DNA of 64,000 nt from Protonemura montana. Lineage: Eukaryota; Arthropoda; Insecta; Plecoptera; Nemouridae. The notes beneath the pieces were generated by a model. It was not told the DNA's origin and did no database searches. It saw nothing but the letters and a program-made list of their open reading frames with translations. Below, one piece after another: positions 37,101 through 41,467 of the stretch; within the stretch, counting starts at the first letter, position 1, and every line of letters begins with the position of its first letter. The stretch lies in assembly GCA_947568835.1 (NCBI GenBank), contig OX387607.1, positions 14,647,701-14,711,700 of the forward strand. The letters run 5' to 3'. A program made the position numbers and the translations under genes.

Positions 37101-40100
37101 ACGCTTATCCGCTATCCACTTATGACGCTAAACATCCGCTTGCAGATCTCTTCTCTAGTTTTCATTTCTTCAACGCTTATTTGATGGTGTAAAATGGATC
37201 TCCGCCGCTTCTCCATGAGCAACGGCGCGTAGTTGACGTCATCTTCTGTGAAACTATCGCGTGCGTTGGGCCGGAATCCTGCGTTCTCGTCCCACGCTCT
37301 TCTACAATATTTCATAATCCAGCTAGCCTCTGTTTCTGTTGGTATTCTGCAACAGTTCGCACGCCGTTTGTAACAACTGCTCAATCTCATTTCCTTTCCG
37401 AGAACACGCTTCTATCGAATTTTTGGTTAGACTGATTAACATTCCAAAATAAGAACTCGGATTAGGATGAAATCTTATTTAAATTGCAAACGCTTGCAAT
37501 GCGCGGGTAAAAAAGAACTCGGAAATCTCGAATCGTCTGGTTTCTCAAGAAATACAACTCACCTCAAAACTGTATACCGAAAAAACTCGTTGTAAGGTTT
37601 TTTGCGTTTTTTTTTTAACAATTCCAATACCTTCCAAATATGTTTGCTATTGATTTGCAAGAACACGCTCCAAAAATCCTGATACGTCCATTCCAAAAAC
37701 ACACCTGATTATCTGTCCCGTTCTCTCTGACGTGACACACCTCGTCTTCGGGCTGTAGAACCCATCGCCAGTGTCATAGCATCCTTCCGGTATTGTCCGC
37801 GTCGGTTGCTGCTGTGTTTTCATCGTGGTGCACACCGGTCTCAGGCCAAACTTAATTTCCTGTTGGAAGCGCCGGTCGAGTGGCAGGCATGAAGAACAGT
37901 ACTTCCAGTTGGTCTGCTCGAAGACCAGGCCGTCGTCAAACGTGTACGTGGCAGGTGTGAGCGCTCCGTGGTGGAACATGCCGTCGACGCGGCCGTGGCT
38001 AGGGTAAATTACCGTGCCTACGCCGTTAAACTGGCCGTCGTGCATGTCGCCATCGATTGAAACGTCTGTTTGGAAACGCGGACAACTTCTAGTTAATGGA
38101 TCATTTGTTTGTGGTGTTTAACGATGCGCTGCTGTGCTAACGGACCTCTCTGTCTGTCTGTTTGATGATGATGATGATGATGATGTCTGATAAGTGGGTG
38201 GCGATAAATTTAGCTTTGCCGAGAATGGAGGAAGGCAAAATTCGGTGCCGGAAGGTAGCCAGCTCATGTCGAAGAGCGCCAAGGATACCAACAGGTACCC
38301 TTGGCCTGAAACCCCTTCCGAAGGACGGTACAACTAAAAGAAGATTGTTTTTTTCTTCTGATAAATGCTATCAATAGGTTAATACGCCAGGTGAATGAGA
38401 CGCTGTTGTACTGACACTGTTTGTCGGGTGTACGAGTGGGTGTTCAGAACAGTTCAATCTCGGCACAATGGCAAATTAGTTGTATTGTACTTCACTGGCT
38501 AAAACCAAGCCTGGTTCGCAGGAAATTTTGATCGGTAAACATTTTGATTTCAAGCAAAATATTTTCGTGTCATTTGAAACTTGTGTTACCGATTCAAAAG
38601 TCAAAACATGCGTAACGCACAGCTCGCAATCCATACTTAATTTTTTTTTTTTTTGCTTCACTTTACAGAAAGTGTGTAACTATTCATTAAATCCCAAGCC
38701 ACAGTACTGGCTTAATTTCGTGGGTCTTGCAATTTAATTGAAAGCTGGATGACATGAATTGGCTCCTTGAGCAGAGATGGTCTTAATTCAGTAAGATGAC
38801 CGCTGGAGCTCTATATGGGGTCACTAAAAGCGGAGCTCAACATAATATGTGTTATTAGAAAAAGAATAGATCACTACAAAGTATTGCAAAACAACAGTCA
38901 GGAACGGTTCATTTTTCAATCCGCACATGATTTAAAATTTACCCTGGACGCGTTCCCCACGGAAATCACTTCTCAATTACCGTGCTCCATAGAGTAAACG
39001 CACTCCCCCTCAATACCAAGCGCGTCGACTTCGCCACGAGCGAAACTCCCTGTGCAAAAGTGACGTTCCTCTTTGTGAACGACCGCACCGAACGTAGGCT
39101 TCAACCGCGAGATGACCTCGACGGAACAGGTCGCCCCACGGCGTTTCCTCGAGATGACCTTCCTCCAATCTCCGCCCATGATCCCGCCATCTTTGTTTTG
39201 TTCAAAGCCCAGTTCAAAGCCTAGTTCAGTGACTTGCTCTGGTTTGCTACTCGTTGTTCTGAGAATAGCGTTCGATGATATGGTCACATTCGTTAAGTTT
39301 GAATGATTGCTATGCGCGTTGTAATTCATTTTGACGGTATGTTATTTGTATTTTCTGTTGGTGTGTGATTTATTATGAATCTTCAAAGATTTCTCGATAA
39401 TTTTGAAAAGTGTGTAGTTTGAGAATGAGTATAAATATCCAAGTATGAATTGAAGTAGTGTTTTAATTAGTACAGCCAGTGCACGAAGGGTAGTTGGTGT
39501 TGGTTTTGCCTGTGTTTCAGGGTGTTTGTGCTAACTGGCGAGCTGCACTTTTCCATGGAAACATTCCTTGTACATAACCCAGGGGGTGTAATATTGCTCG
39601 TAATTGTTCATTTTATTCTCACATAAGATTCACTGATGGAATGTGTAAGTTGGTCGAGTTTCATCGTCAATCATTGCGGTCTAAATTCTGTAAAACACAA
39701 AAATGAGTTCTAATTTTATTCTAACTCATTATTTTCGTGTTAAACAGAACGTCAAATACAAGTTTCTTTCAAAGAGTTTCTTTCAAAGCATGCATTTGAT
39801 GTAATGTGCACTGACCTGCTTCAATATTTGTTTACTTCAACGTCACTGAAATAACTTTGACTGAAGTATTTTTAAGTCTATCTGACAAATGATAGAACGA
39901 AAGAAAGCAAAGCGTTTGTAACGAGAATAGGTAGTATATACTGCCTAGAACTTGACAACATTTTCATTTTTACAACAACACCCTTTTTGTGATTTTTTAC
40001 ACATCTAATTCTCATCTATATTTTTTTATTTTGCACATCTCATCTAATGGACAATTTATCTAAATGCACGATTTGAAACATCAGATGTCCTATTTTCCTC

Positions 40101-40576
40101 TCGAAAAAACCTTGCCCTTCGCTCAAATTCTAGGAGCTTCGAGCACCTAAGACCTCGTAAAACCTAAGAGCACCGTAGCATTTAGTTGACTAATATTGGA
40201 TTCTCAGTTCCAGTACAATACAAGTTCATTTTGTGAACATGTTATTTTGAGACATGCCTCTGTATTATTTCTGTGCACAGTCGGGTTCGGCGGGATCGCC
40301 GGTCTGTTTCTCGGCTGCTCCCTTCTGAGCGCCGTGGAGCTCGTCTACTACTTCACCCTCCGTGTCGTCGGGTCCCAAATCGCCAGCCGGGAAAAGCGCA
40401 AAACACGACCACAGCCACCCAACAACAAATCGTCGCTACTCCAGCCCACAACATCTCATCGTCGCTCACCCTTAACGGCGTGGTCCAGTAATTTAAATCG
40501 CTCGAAGGCAAAACAAACCTTTTACAATAGGTGGTCCACATCTTTTATCAAGCCTCTAGAACCCGTGCGGTATTGA
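12986..40576 (+). CDS. Pickpocket-like DEG/ENaC channel, whole gene (9 recognised coding exons)
   Basis: Arthropod pickpocket (PPK) proteins are trimeric, amiloride-sensitive-type sodium channel subunits of the plasma membrane, used in mechanosensation, chemosensation or fluid balance. Exons: 12986-13178, 14862-15059, 15939-16107, 16547-16825, 20585-20858, 21630-21683, 23757-23889, 32482-32603 and 40281-40576, about 572 residues in all. Seen in the translation: the cytoplasmic gating motif HG (TTVHGLRYL, residues 42-50), TM1 beginning at ERFLWG, the extracellular start NIPFPAVTVCEVN, Cys-rich finger/palm segments (CEDFF..LCWW, ECC-like CCELF, GWCYSFNS), the pre-TM2 segment VIVRYRTEVTFDW, and TM2 with the selectivity-filter pattern GxS (LGCSLL). 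Length is normal for the family. All junction phases agree except exon 2 to exon 3, where a short exon may be missing. Introns 7 and 8 are very large; intron 8 holds two antisense genes. The exact PPK subfamily cannot be assigned by eye. Confidence 0.9.
13599..14086 (+). repeat. 41-bp minisatellite array 2 (about 12 units), channel-gene intron 1
   Basis: Same 41-bp unit and orientation as arrays 1 and 3; many internal units have ATAACATGGATAG, a local variant spread across neighbours. The right flank GAGTCAGGAAATCCATTCCT and AGCAACAGGTAGGAGTC matches the right flank of array 1. Confidence 0.93.
14862..15059 (+). CDS. pickpocket-like gene, coding exon 2
   Basis: Acceptor CTGTTTTTCAG at 14851-14861 joins phase 1 to give FLWGTVCLSAIWGC, the rest of TM1, then the conserved post-TM1 run (TSPTITVVES, then NIPFPAVTVCEVNRVN). 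The likely donor is GTGAAA at 15060 (phase 1), ending in RYQEKL. An alternative donor GTACTC lies at 15033, also phase 1. Neither matches the phase of the next recognised exon, so the 3' end is the least certain part. Confidence 0.8.
15939..16107 (+). CDS. pickpocket-like gene, coding exon 3
   Basis: Acceptor CACAG at 15934-15938 is preceded by a perfect TACTAAC branch-point sequence about 25-30 bases upstream. The exon reads RYLPDLSQKQKEAFFNLVGA and ends in SHLMYE before a strong donor GTAAGT at 16108 (phase 0). Family position: the extracellular stretch between the post-TM1 VTVC motif and the first Cys-rich block. The acceptor needs two bases from the previous exon, while exon 2 supplies one. 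Confidence 0.82.
16547..16825 (+). CDS. pickpocket-like gene, coding exon 4
   Basis: Acceptor GCCGCAG at 16540-16546, phase 0, and donor GTGAGT at 16826, phase 0. It encodes the hallmark Cys-rich PPK block: RCEDFFSALCWW, then RCCELFELQRSETGWCYSFN, then the segment GIWSALRVRMFID that leads into the palm domain. The exact CC and GxCYSFN spacing is typical of DEG/ENaC extracellular domains. Confidence 0.9.
17080..17629 (+). mobile_element. 550-bp MITE with TA target duplication (channel-gene intron 4)
   Basis: Terminal inverted repeats of about 45 bases: GACTCATGTCTACTATATTT and CCTTAGCACTAGTTTT at the left, their reverse complement at 17585-17629 on the right. TA dinucleotides flank both ends (17078-17079 and 17630-17631). 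No coding capacity. TA duplication suggests mobilisation by a Tc1/mariner-type transposase. A related piece lies at 63.5 kb. Confidence 0.78.
18955..19309 (+). mobile_element. 5S rRNA-derived SINE, copy 3 (in channel-gene intron 4)
   Basis: Starts ACCGAACGGTTTGGCG as in copy 1, followed by GATCATCGAAGTTAAGCAAC and GTATTGGGTGGGTGACCATC, very close to the 5S internal promoter. The body and tail end in GTCAAAACAGTGCGTCGT. Part of the 3' body is missing compared with copy 1. Confidence 0.85.
19842..19881 (+). repeat. Diverged relative of the mini-insertion core
   Basis: CTGATTTAAATTGCAAATGC and TTGCAATGCTCGGGA match the core of the mini-insertions with several changes. It directly precedes the S2 SINE at 19897 and may be part of it or an older insertion into it. 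Confidence 0.6.
19897..20125 (+). mobile_element. tRNA-derived SINE (family S2) with an almost intact tRNA fold
   Basis: An upstream module (GTGAGTATTCACAGCCTCTT, GAGATCCGTCATTCTCATCA) is followed by a tRNA-like region at 20004-20077: acceptor stem TGTCCAA with TTGGGCA, D-arm GCTC..GAGC around an A box TAGCTCAATTGG, an anticodon-like stem CACC/GGTG, and a B box GGTTCGATTTC. An AT-rich tail (CCTAATAATAAAATAAAGC) follows. AAGCTAT before the preceding region (about 19830) and after the tail may be a target duplication. Called a SINE because the tRNA part is fused to a repeated module and lacks a usual anticodon loop. Confidence 0.7.
20585..20858 (+). CDS. pickpocket-like gene, coding exon 5
   Basis: Acceptor CCCATCAG ends at 20584 (phase 0). 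The exon starts LMVHDPQAYPSFGTSI, the usual VHDP..P family motif, continues with RNCLYPDE, and ends in the Cys cluster ENCLTECHHRYALNYCNCTP. Donor GTGAGT at 20859, phase 1. These Cys residues form part of the conserved disulfide ladder in the palm and thumb. Confidence 0.92.
21630..21683 (+). CDS. pickpocket-like gene, coding exon 6 (54 bp)
   Basis: A short exon between acceptor TTTGCTTTCAG (ends 21629) and donor GTAATT at 21684, phase 1 on both sides. It adds EEYRSCGIQGILCLARFN, matching the family pattern C..x..GxxCL that follows the CxC cluster. Frame continuity with exons 5 and 7 is exact. Confidence 0.85.
23757..23889 (+). CDS. pickpocket-like gene, coding exon 7
   Basis: Acceptor CTGCTGCAG (ends 23756) and donor GTATGT at 23890 (phase 2). 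It encodes the acidic stretch DVFNYDIPGDENEYFS, then MNCSCLLGCKRHVYTTEIYK, the conserved CxCLxxC....Y..E thumb motif of the family. Confidence 0.92.
24318..24345 (-). mobile_element. 5S-SINE tail fragment
   Basis: TTAACGACGCATTGTTTTGA on the plus strand is the reverse complement of the conserved end of the 5S-SINE tail. Only about 28 bases are recognisable. It lies in channel-gene intron 7. Confidence 0.4.
26872..27135 (+). repeat. Dispersed repeat family A, copy 1
   Basis: Segments in order: GGAGTCACCGTCGTTACGAG, GCAGATTACTTACATTTTAG, GTTTATGCTTAAATAATC, GCGCCATCAGGTGGCACCTA, CAGCTCGTTTGCTTAGCAAA, and GCCTATTAACTCGATGG. The same order recurs at 46.6 and 53.6 kb and in part at 4 kb. No coding, no clear pol III boxes; probably a non-autonomous element. 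Confidence 0.6.
27914..30420 (-). mobile_element. LINE (non-LTR retrotransposon), 5'-truncated
   Basis: Inserted antisense in intron 7 of the channel gene. The 3' end on the minus strand finishes with a short (ACAAAT)n tail at 27914-27935, the usual signature of target-primed insertion in clades without long poly(A). It carries the C-terminal end of an endonuclease domain (TSTCIDNIFTDND and VADHHTQIVL) and a complete reverse transcriptase domain. The endonuclease start, 5' UTR and any ORF1 are missing, so the copy is truncated. Reverse transcriptase style (LQKRAVRYMA, C-terminal LYAGIKLYSALP) suggests the jockey/CR1 side of LINEs; the clade is not fixed. Confidence 0.9.
28042..30354 (-). CDS. 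LINE ORF2 fragment: endonuclease end plus reverse transcriptase
   Basis: About 770 codons without a stop; the first in-frame ATG is at 30105, leaving 687 residues. Motifs from that Met: STGYDDIPGNIVK, GCFPTKLKEAKIIPIYKKGD, NYRPIALLSTFAKIFE, QHGFTRGKSTTTA, DFKKAFDLISHRRLL, GIPQGSVLSPLLFILFTNDL, and catalytic FADD near residue 410. The thumb and C-terminal region end in FYKVDEFYKL. Upstream of 30354 an in-frame TAA (30357-30355) and frame loss interrupt the endonuclease reading. The long undamaged RT frame suggests a fairly recent insertion. Confidence 0.9.
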   Translation of the reverse strand, partial: SQTTSTCIDNIFTDNDNIFRIENINLHVADHHTQIVLWNSERPPEEAPIVTKRIFNTKNRELFKALIREESWTTVYQHEKVDDMFEEFTEIFNKYFNKAFPLGLHKIKPKLGNGPKRPWYTPELQTLANNVQSDYNYSKISEVGNRKYQDSKRKYRQACKKAERTHNNNIVTNAPNKCKAAWHIINSKINSKGNARKDISLKIKETEITSHQEIAELFNIYFDKTVNDLTKNLTKEKLQEVKGSKRCNKVIFLKPIEAKEFLEIINKIGKKRSTGYDDIPGNIVKSIGTNIMGPLSHIINASFTEGCFPTKLKEAKIIPIYKKGDNEEIGNYRPIALLSTFAKIFETAMYKRLENFTTQYELLSSNQHGFTRGKSTTTAVAGFVNNILEARDNHKPAIGIFYDFKKAFDLISHRRLLSKLERLGITGIGNKWIESYLKNRRQSVHIYSNGRTYISQETTTNIGIPQGSVLSPLLFILFTNDLPESVEQGELTLFADDTTHFLSNPDQRILIEQANKAVSALDNWCNQNDILLNDAKTTCMRNTAKEKTDTSPYIKLHGKSIALQTNTKFLGLHLGDGTDWCTHIDTISKQIASSCLLLKRLMEVAGLAASKLVYHAYIQAKLSYGIILWGNHSKTQRLFKLQKRAVRYMAKASRNPTAEVYIKDSCKTLFQRFNIMTLACIYIYQVIMYVVKTNAHKGELTHSHDTRTKQNPKTKMHRHKYYTRSPLYAGIKLYSALPINIKNNTTSFKQNLKSFLLEKSFYKVDEFYKL
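30751..31243 (+). repeat. 41-bp minisatellite array 3 (about 12 units), channel-gene intron 7
   Basis: Same unit and orientation; mostly the ATAACCTGGATAG variant, with less divergence between units than array 1. Right flank TGAAGTCAGGCAATTTATTA matches the start of the flank of arrays 1 and 2 for about 20 bases only. The left flank is not shared. Confidence 0.93.
32482..32603 (+). CDS. pickpocket-like gene, coding exon 8
   Basis: Acceptor CTCCGACGCAG (ends 32481) and donor GTAAGT at 32604 (phase 1). It encodes EMQVFLDIHFRHPVIVRYRT and EVTFDWITLT, the last beta strand and the pre-TM2 segment. It follows an 8.6-kb intron yet keeps frame exactly (GG plus A completes a Gly codon). Confidence 0.92.
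33604..33609 (-). terminator. Candidate poly(A) signal of MORN5 paralogue A
   Basis: AATAAA on the minus strand (TTTATT on plus), about 150 bases after the stop codon. Position and exact hexamer fit a cleavage signal; no other AATAAA is closer. Confidence 0.45.
33761..33953 (-). CDS. MORN5 paralogue A, exon 3
   Basis: Acceptor CTCTTCGCAG (minus) joins AG plus G to give Arg, then IPTKSEAKWIAKNCRKAWDE, the conserved WI..xCRKxW end of MORN5. It continues with FRLDEVNYAPLL, which paralogue B shares. Stop TAA at 33763-33761. Confidence 0.88.
33761..36368 (-). CDS. MORN repeat-containing protein 5 paralogue A (3 exons)
   Basis: Exons 36368-35435, 34849-34492 and 33953-33761 join without a phase break (phases 1 and 2) into 494 residues. 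The C-terminal 180 or so residues match MORN5: a first MORN-like unit (MEGDCSYTMPHG), a second (MLDGRFDSFGTLAYPNKG), then FPDGLVYE, DRRFQQEI, PEGCYDTGDGFYNPKTR and the end IPTKSEAKWIAKNCRKAWDE. Mammalian MORN5 is about 160 residues and is known mainly from testis and ciliated tissue; MORN repeats are small beta-hairpin units. Odd: about 310 residues precede the MORN part, including a Glu/Lys-rich, probably coiled-coil stretch (residues 25-110). The gene lies antisense inside intron 8 of the channel gene, 0.7 kb downstream of paralogue B. The function in this animal is not known. Confidence 0.88.
34492..34849 (-). CDS. MORN5 paralogue A, exon 2 (MORN core)
   Basis: Acceptor ACCAAACAG (minus) completes a Gly codon: GVIYEGAMLDGRFDSFGTLA. 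The exon carries MORN unit 2, TYTFPDGLVYE, DRRFQQEIKCGLRPVC and EGCYDTGDGFYNPKTRCV, and ends in GNII with donor GTGCTT, phase 2. Confidence 0.9.
35035..35365 (-). mobile_element. 5S-SINE, diverged, in intron 1 of MORN5 paralogue A
   Basis: Minus orientation. The tail with GATGATGATG is at 35043-35061, CAGGATACCTCCACAAATCC and CGGTACAACCCAAACAACAG mark the body, and CAACCTCTCTCCCGAATAAA leads into a badly eroded 5S head near 35,290-35,365. It fills much of the 585-bp intron. Confidence 0.65.
35435..36368 (-). CDS. MORN5 paralogue A, exon 1
   Basis: Starts at ATG (MKAQSVEMRN) at 36368 and ends at donor GTAAGC (minus strand, from 35434), phase 1. Residues 25-110 are dominated by Glu, Lys and Arg with a heptad-like pattern (EECRKEEEKLEEIREEKEKL), so a coiled coil is likely. 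The middle is Ser/Gly/Ala-rich. The end holds the block GGDWNKVISKRRGATCSVEV shared with paralogue B, then the first MORN unit. Confidence 0.88.
37051..37056 (-). terminator. Candidate poly(A) signal of MORN5 paralogue B
   Basis: AATAAA on the minus strand (TTTATT at 37051-37056), 55 bases after the stop codon. Confidence 0.45.
37112..37346 (-). CDS. MORN5 paralogue B, exon 3
   Basis: Acceptor AACTGTTGCAG (minus) joins to Arg, then IPTETEASWIMKYCRRAWDE and FTEDDVNYAPLLMEKRRRSI, colinear with exon 3 of paralogue A but with a longer end (EEICKRMFSVISG). Stop TAG at 37114-37112. Confidence 0.88.
37112..39329 (-). CDS. MORN repeat-containing protein 5 paralogue B (3 exons)
   Basis: Exons 39329-38981, 38065-37705 and 37346-37112 join with phases 1 and 2, exactly as in paralogue A, into 314 residues. 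The MORN5 core is clear: IEGECVYSMEHG, MHDGQFNGVGTVIYPSHG, YTFDDGLVFE, DRRFQQEIKFGLRPVC, PEGCYDTGDGFYSPKTR, IPTETEASWIMKYCRRAWDE. The N-terminal extension is only about 110 residues and lacks the Glu-rich coiled coil of paralogue A, but keeps the block MGGDWRKVISRKRRGATCSV. Same strand and order as A, so a head-to-tail tandem duplication is the simplest origin. It is nested antisense in intron 8 of the channel gene. Confidence 0.88.
37451..37523 (+). mobile_element. Mini-insertion (51 bp) with perfect 11-bp target duplication, in MORN5-B intron 2
   Basis: AAGAACTCGGA at 37451-37461 recurs exactly at 37513-37523. The 51 bp between start TTAGGATGAAATCTTATTTA, contain TTGCAAACGCTTGCAA and TGCGCGGG, and end in TAAAA. 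The core differs from the 8.36-kb copy at about one base in 43, so both look young. Confidence 0.78.
37705..38065 (-). CDS. MORN5 paralogue B, exon 2 (MORN core)
   Basis: Acceptor TTTCCAAACAG (minus), phase 1, giving DVSIDGDMHDGQFNGVG. Contains FDDGLVFEQTNWKYC, DRRFQQEIKFGLRPVC and GCYDTGDGFYSPKTRCV. Ends in GQII with donor GTGTGT, phase 2. Confidence 0.9.
38108..38340 (-). mobile_element. 5S-SINE, 5'-truncated, in intron 1 of MORN5 paralogue B
   Basis: Minus orientation: TTTAACGATGCGCTG tail end, (GAT)7 at about 38165-38185, GGTGCCGGAAGGTAGCC, TCGAAGAGCGCCAAGG and CCTTCCGAAGGACGGTACAA. The 5S head is absent. Confidence 0.7.
38981..39329 (-). CDS. MORN5 paralogue B, exon 1
   Basis: ATG at 39329 (MNYNAHSNHSNLTNVT) to donor GTAATT (minus, from 38980), phase 1. 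It carries the shared pre-MORN block (GGDWRKVISRKRRGATCSVE), HFCTGSFARGEVD, and the first MORN unit ending in SMEHG. Confidence 0.87.
40281..40576 (+). CDS. pickpocket-like gene, last coding exon (TM2 and C-tail)
   Basis: Acceptor CTGTGCACAG (ends 40280) completes an Ile codon and gives IGFGGIAGLFLGCSLLSAVE and LVYYFTLR: TM2 with the GxS selectivity filter (G-C-S). The cytoplasmic tail of about 70 residues is basic and Ser/Thr/Gln-rich. TGA stop at 40574-40576. I see no clear AATAAA in the 400 bases after the stop, so the 3' end is open. Confidence 0.92.
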
Positions 40577-41036
40577 ATTCAGCATAGCACGCTGAAGTAA
40601 CTTCGGTTGACGTTTCAAACGTACAATTAGTTGATTACGAGCGACATATTTCAATTGAATTCGCTGTGGATTGTTTGTTAACTTTGCAATCGCAGAATTG
40701 GTTCCAAAATTCGATCCATTACAAATTTCGTTAATCTCCTCTGTCCAGTCCGTGACATGGCTATACTCCGTTCAGAGAAAGAACATCCTTTTCCGGCAAA
40801 GGCACCACCGGTCGCTTCGGGGTGACATGTGGAGCAACTGTCATTGTTTTTAAATTATCTCCGCTGGTGTTGTCATTTTTCTTTGCTGTAAAGCTTTTGT
40901 CATGCCGAGATTGTTTTGTTTCAAGTTATTTTAACAATCCTGGGAATTATTTGGTGGGTATAAGTATTACTAGACCCCGTCACTGAAACCAAAACTAAAA
41001 TTATTTCATAAGTTAAATAGGTTCATAAGTAGTAAT

Positions 41037-41467
41037 TCTGGGGACAGTCTTTGTGCTGATATCTTCTCTAACTGGCTAGACTGTAGCAATCCTGGGGACA
41101 GTCTTTGTGCTGGTATCTTCTCTCACGGGCTAGACTGTAGCAATGCTGGGGACAGTCTTTGTGCTGGTATCTTCTCTCACGGGCTAGACTGTAGCAATGC
41201 AGGGGACAGTCCTTGTGCTGGTATTTTCTCTCACGGGCTAGACTGTAGCAATGCTGGGGACAGTCCTTGTGCTGGTATCTTTTCTCACGGGCTAGACTGT
41301 AGTAATGCAGGGACAGTCCTTGTGCTGGTATCTTCTCTCACGGGCTAGACTGTAGTAATGCAGGGGACAGTCCATGTGCTGGTATCTTCTCTCACGGGCT
41401 AGACTGTAACAATGCAGGGGACAGTCCATGTGCTGGTATCTTCTCTCACGGGCTAGACTGTAACAAT
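41037..41467 (+). repeat. 54-bp tandem array (8 units)
   Basis: Unit holds GGGGACAGTCTTTGTGCTGG, TATCTTCTCTCACGGGCTAG and ACTGTAGCAATGC. Units differ at few positions; one unit has lost a base. It begins 460 bases after the stop codon of the channel gene, so it could fall in the 3' UTR if that is long. Confidence 0.93.
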
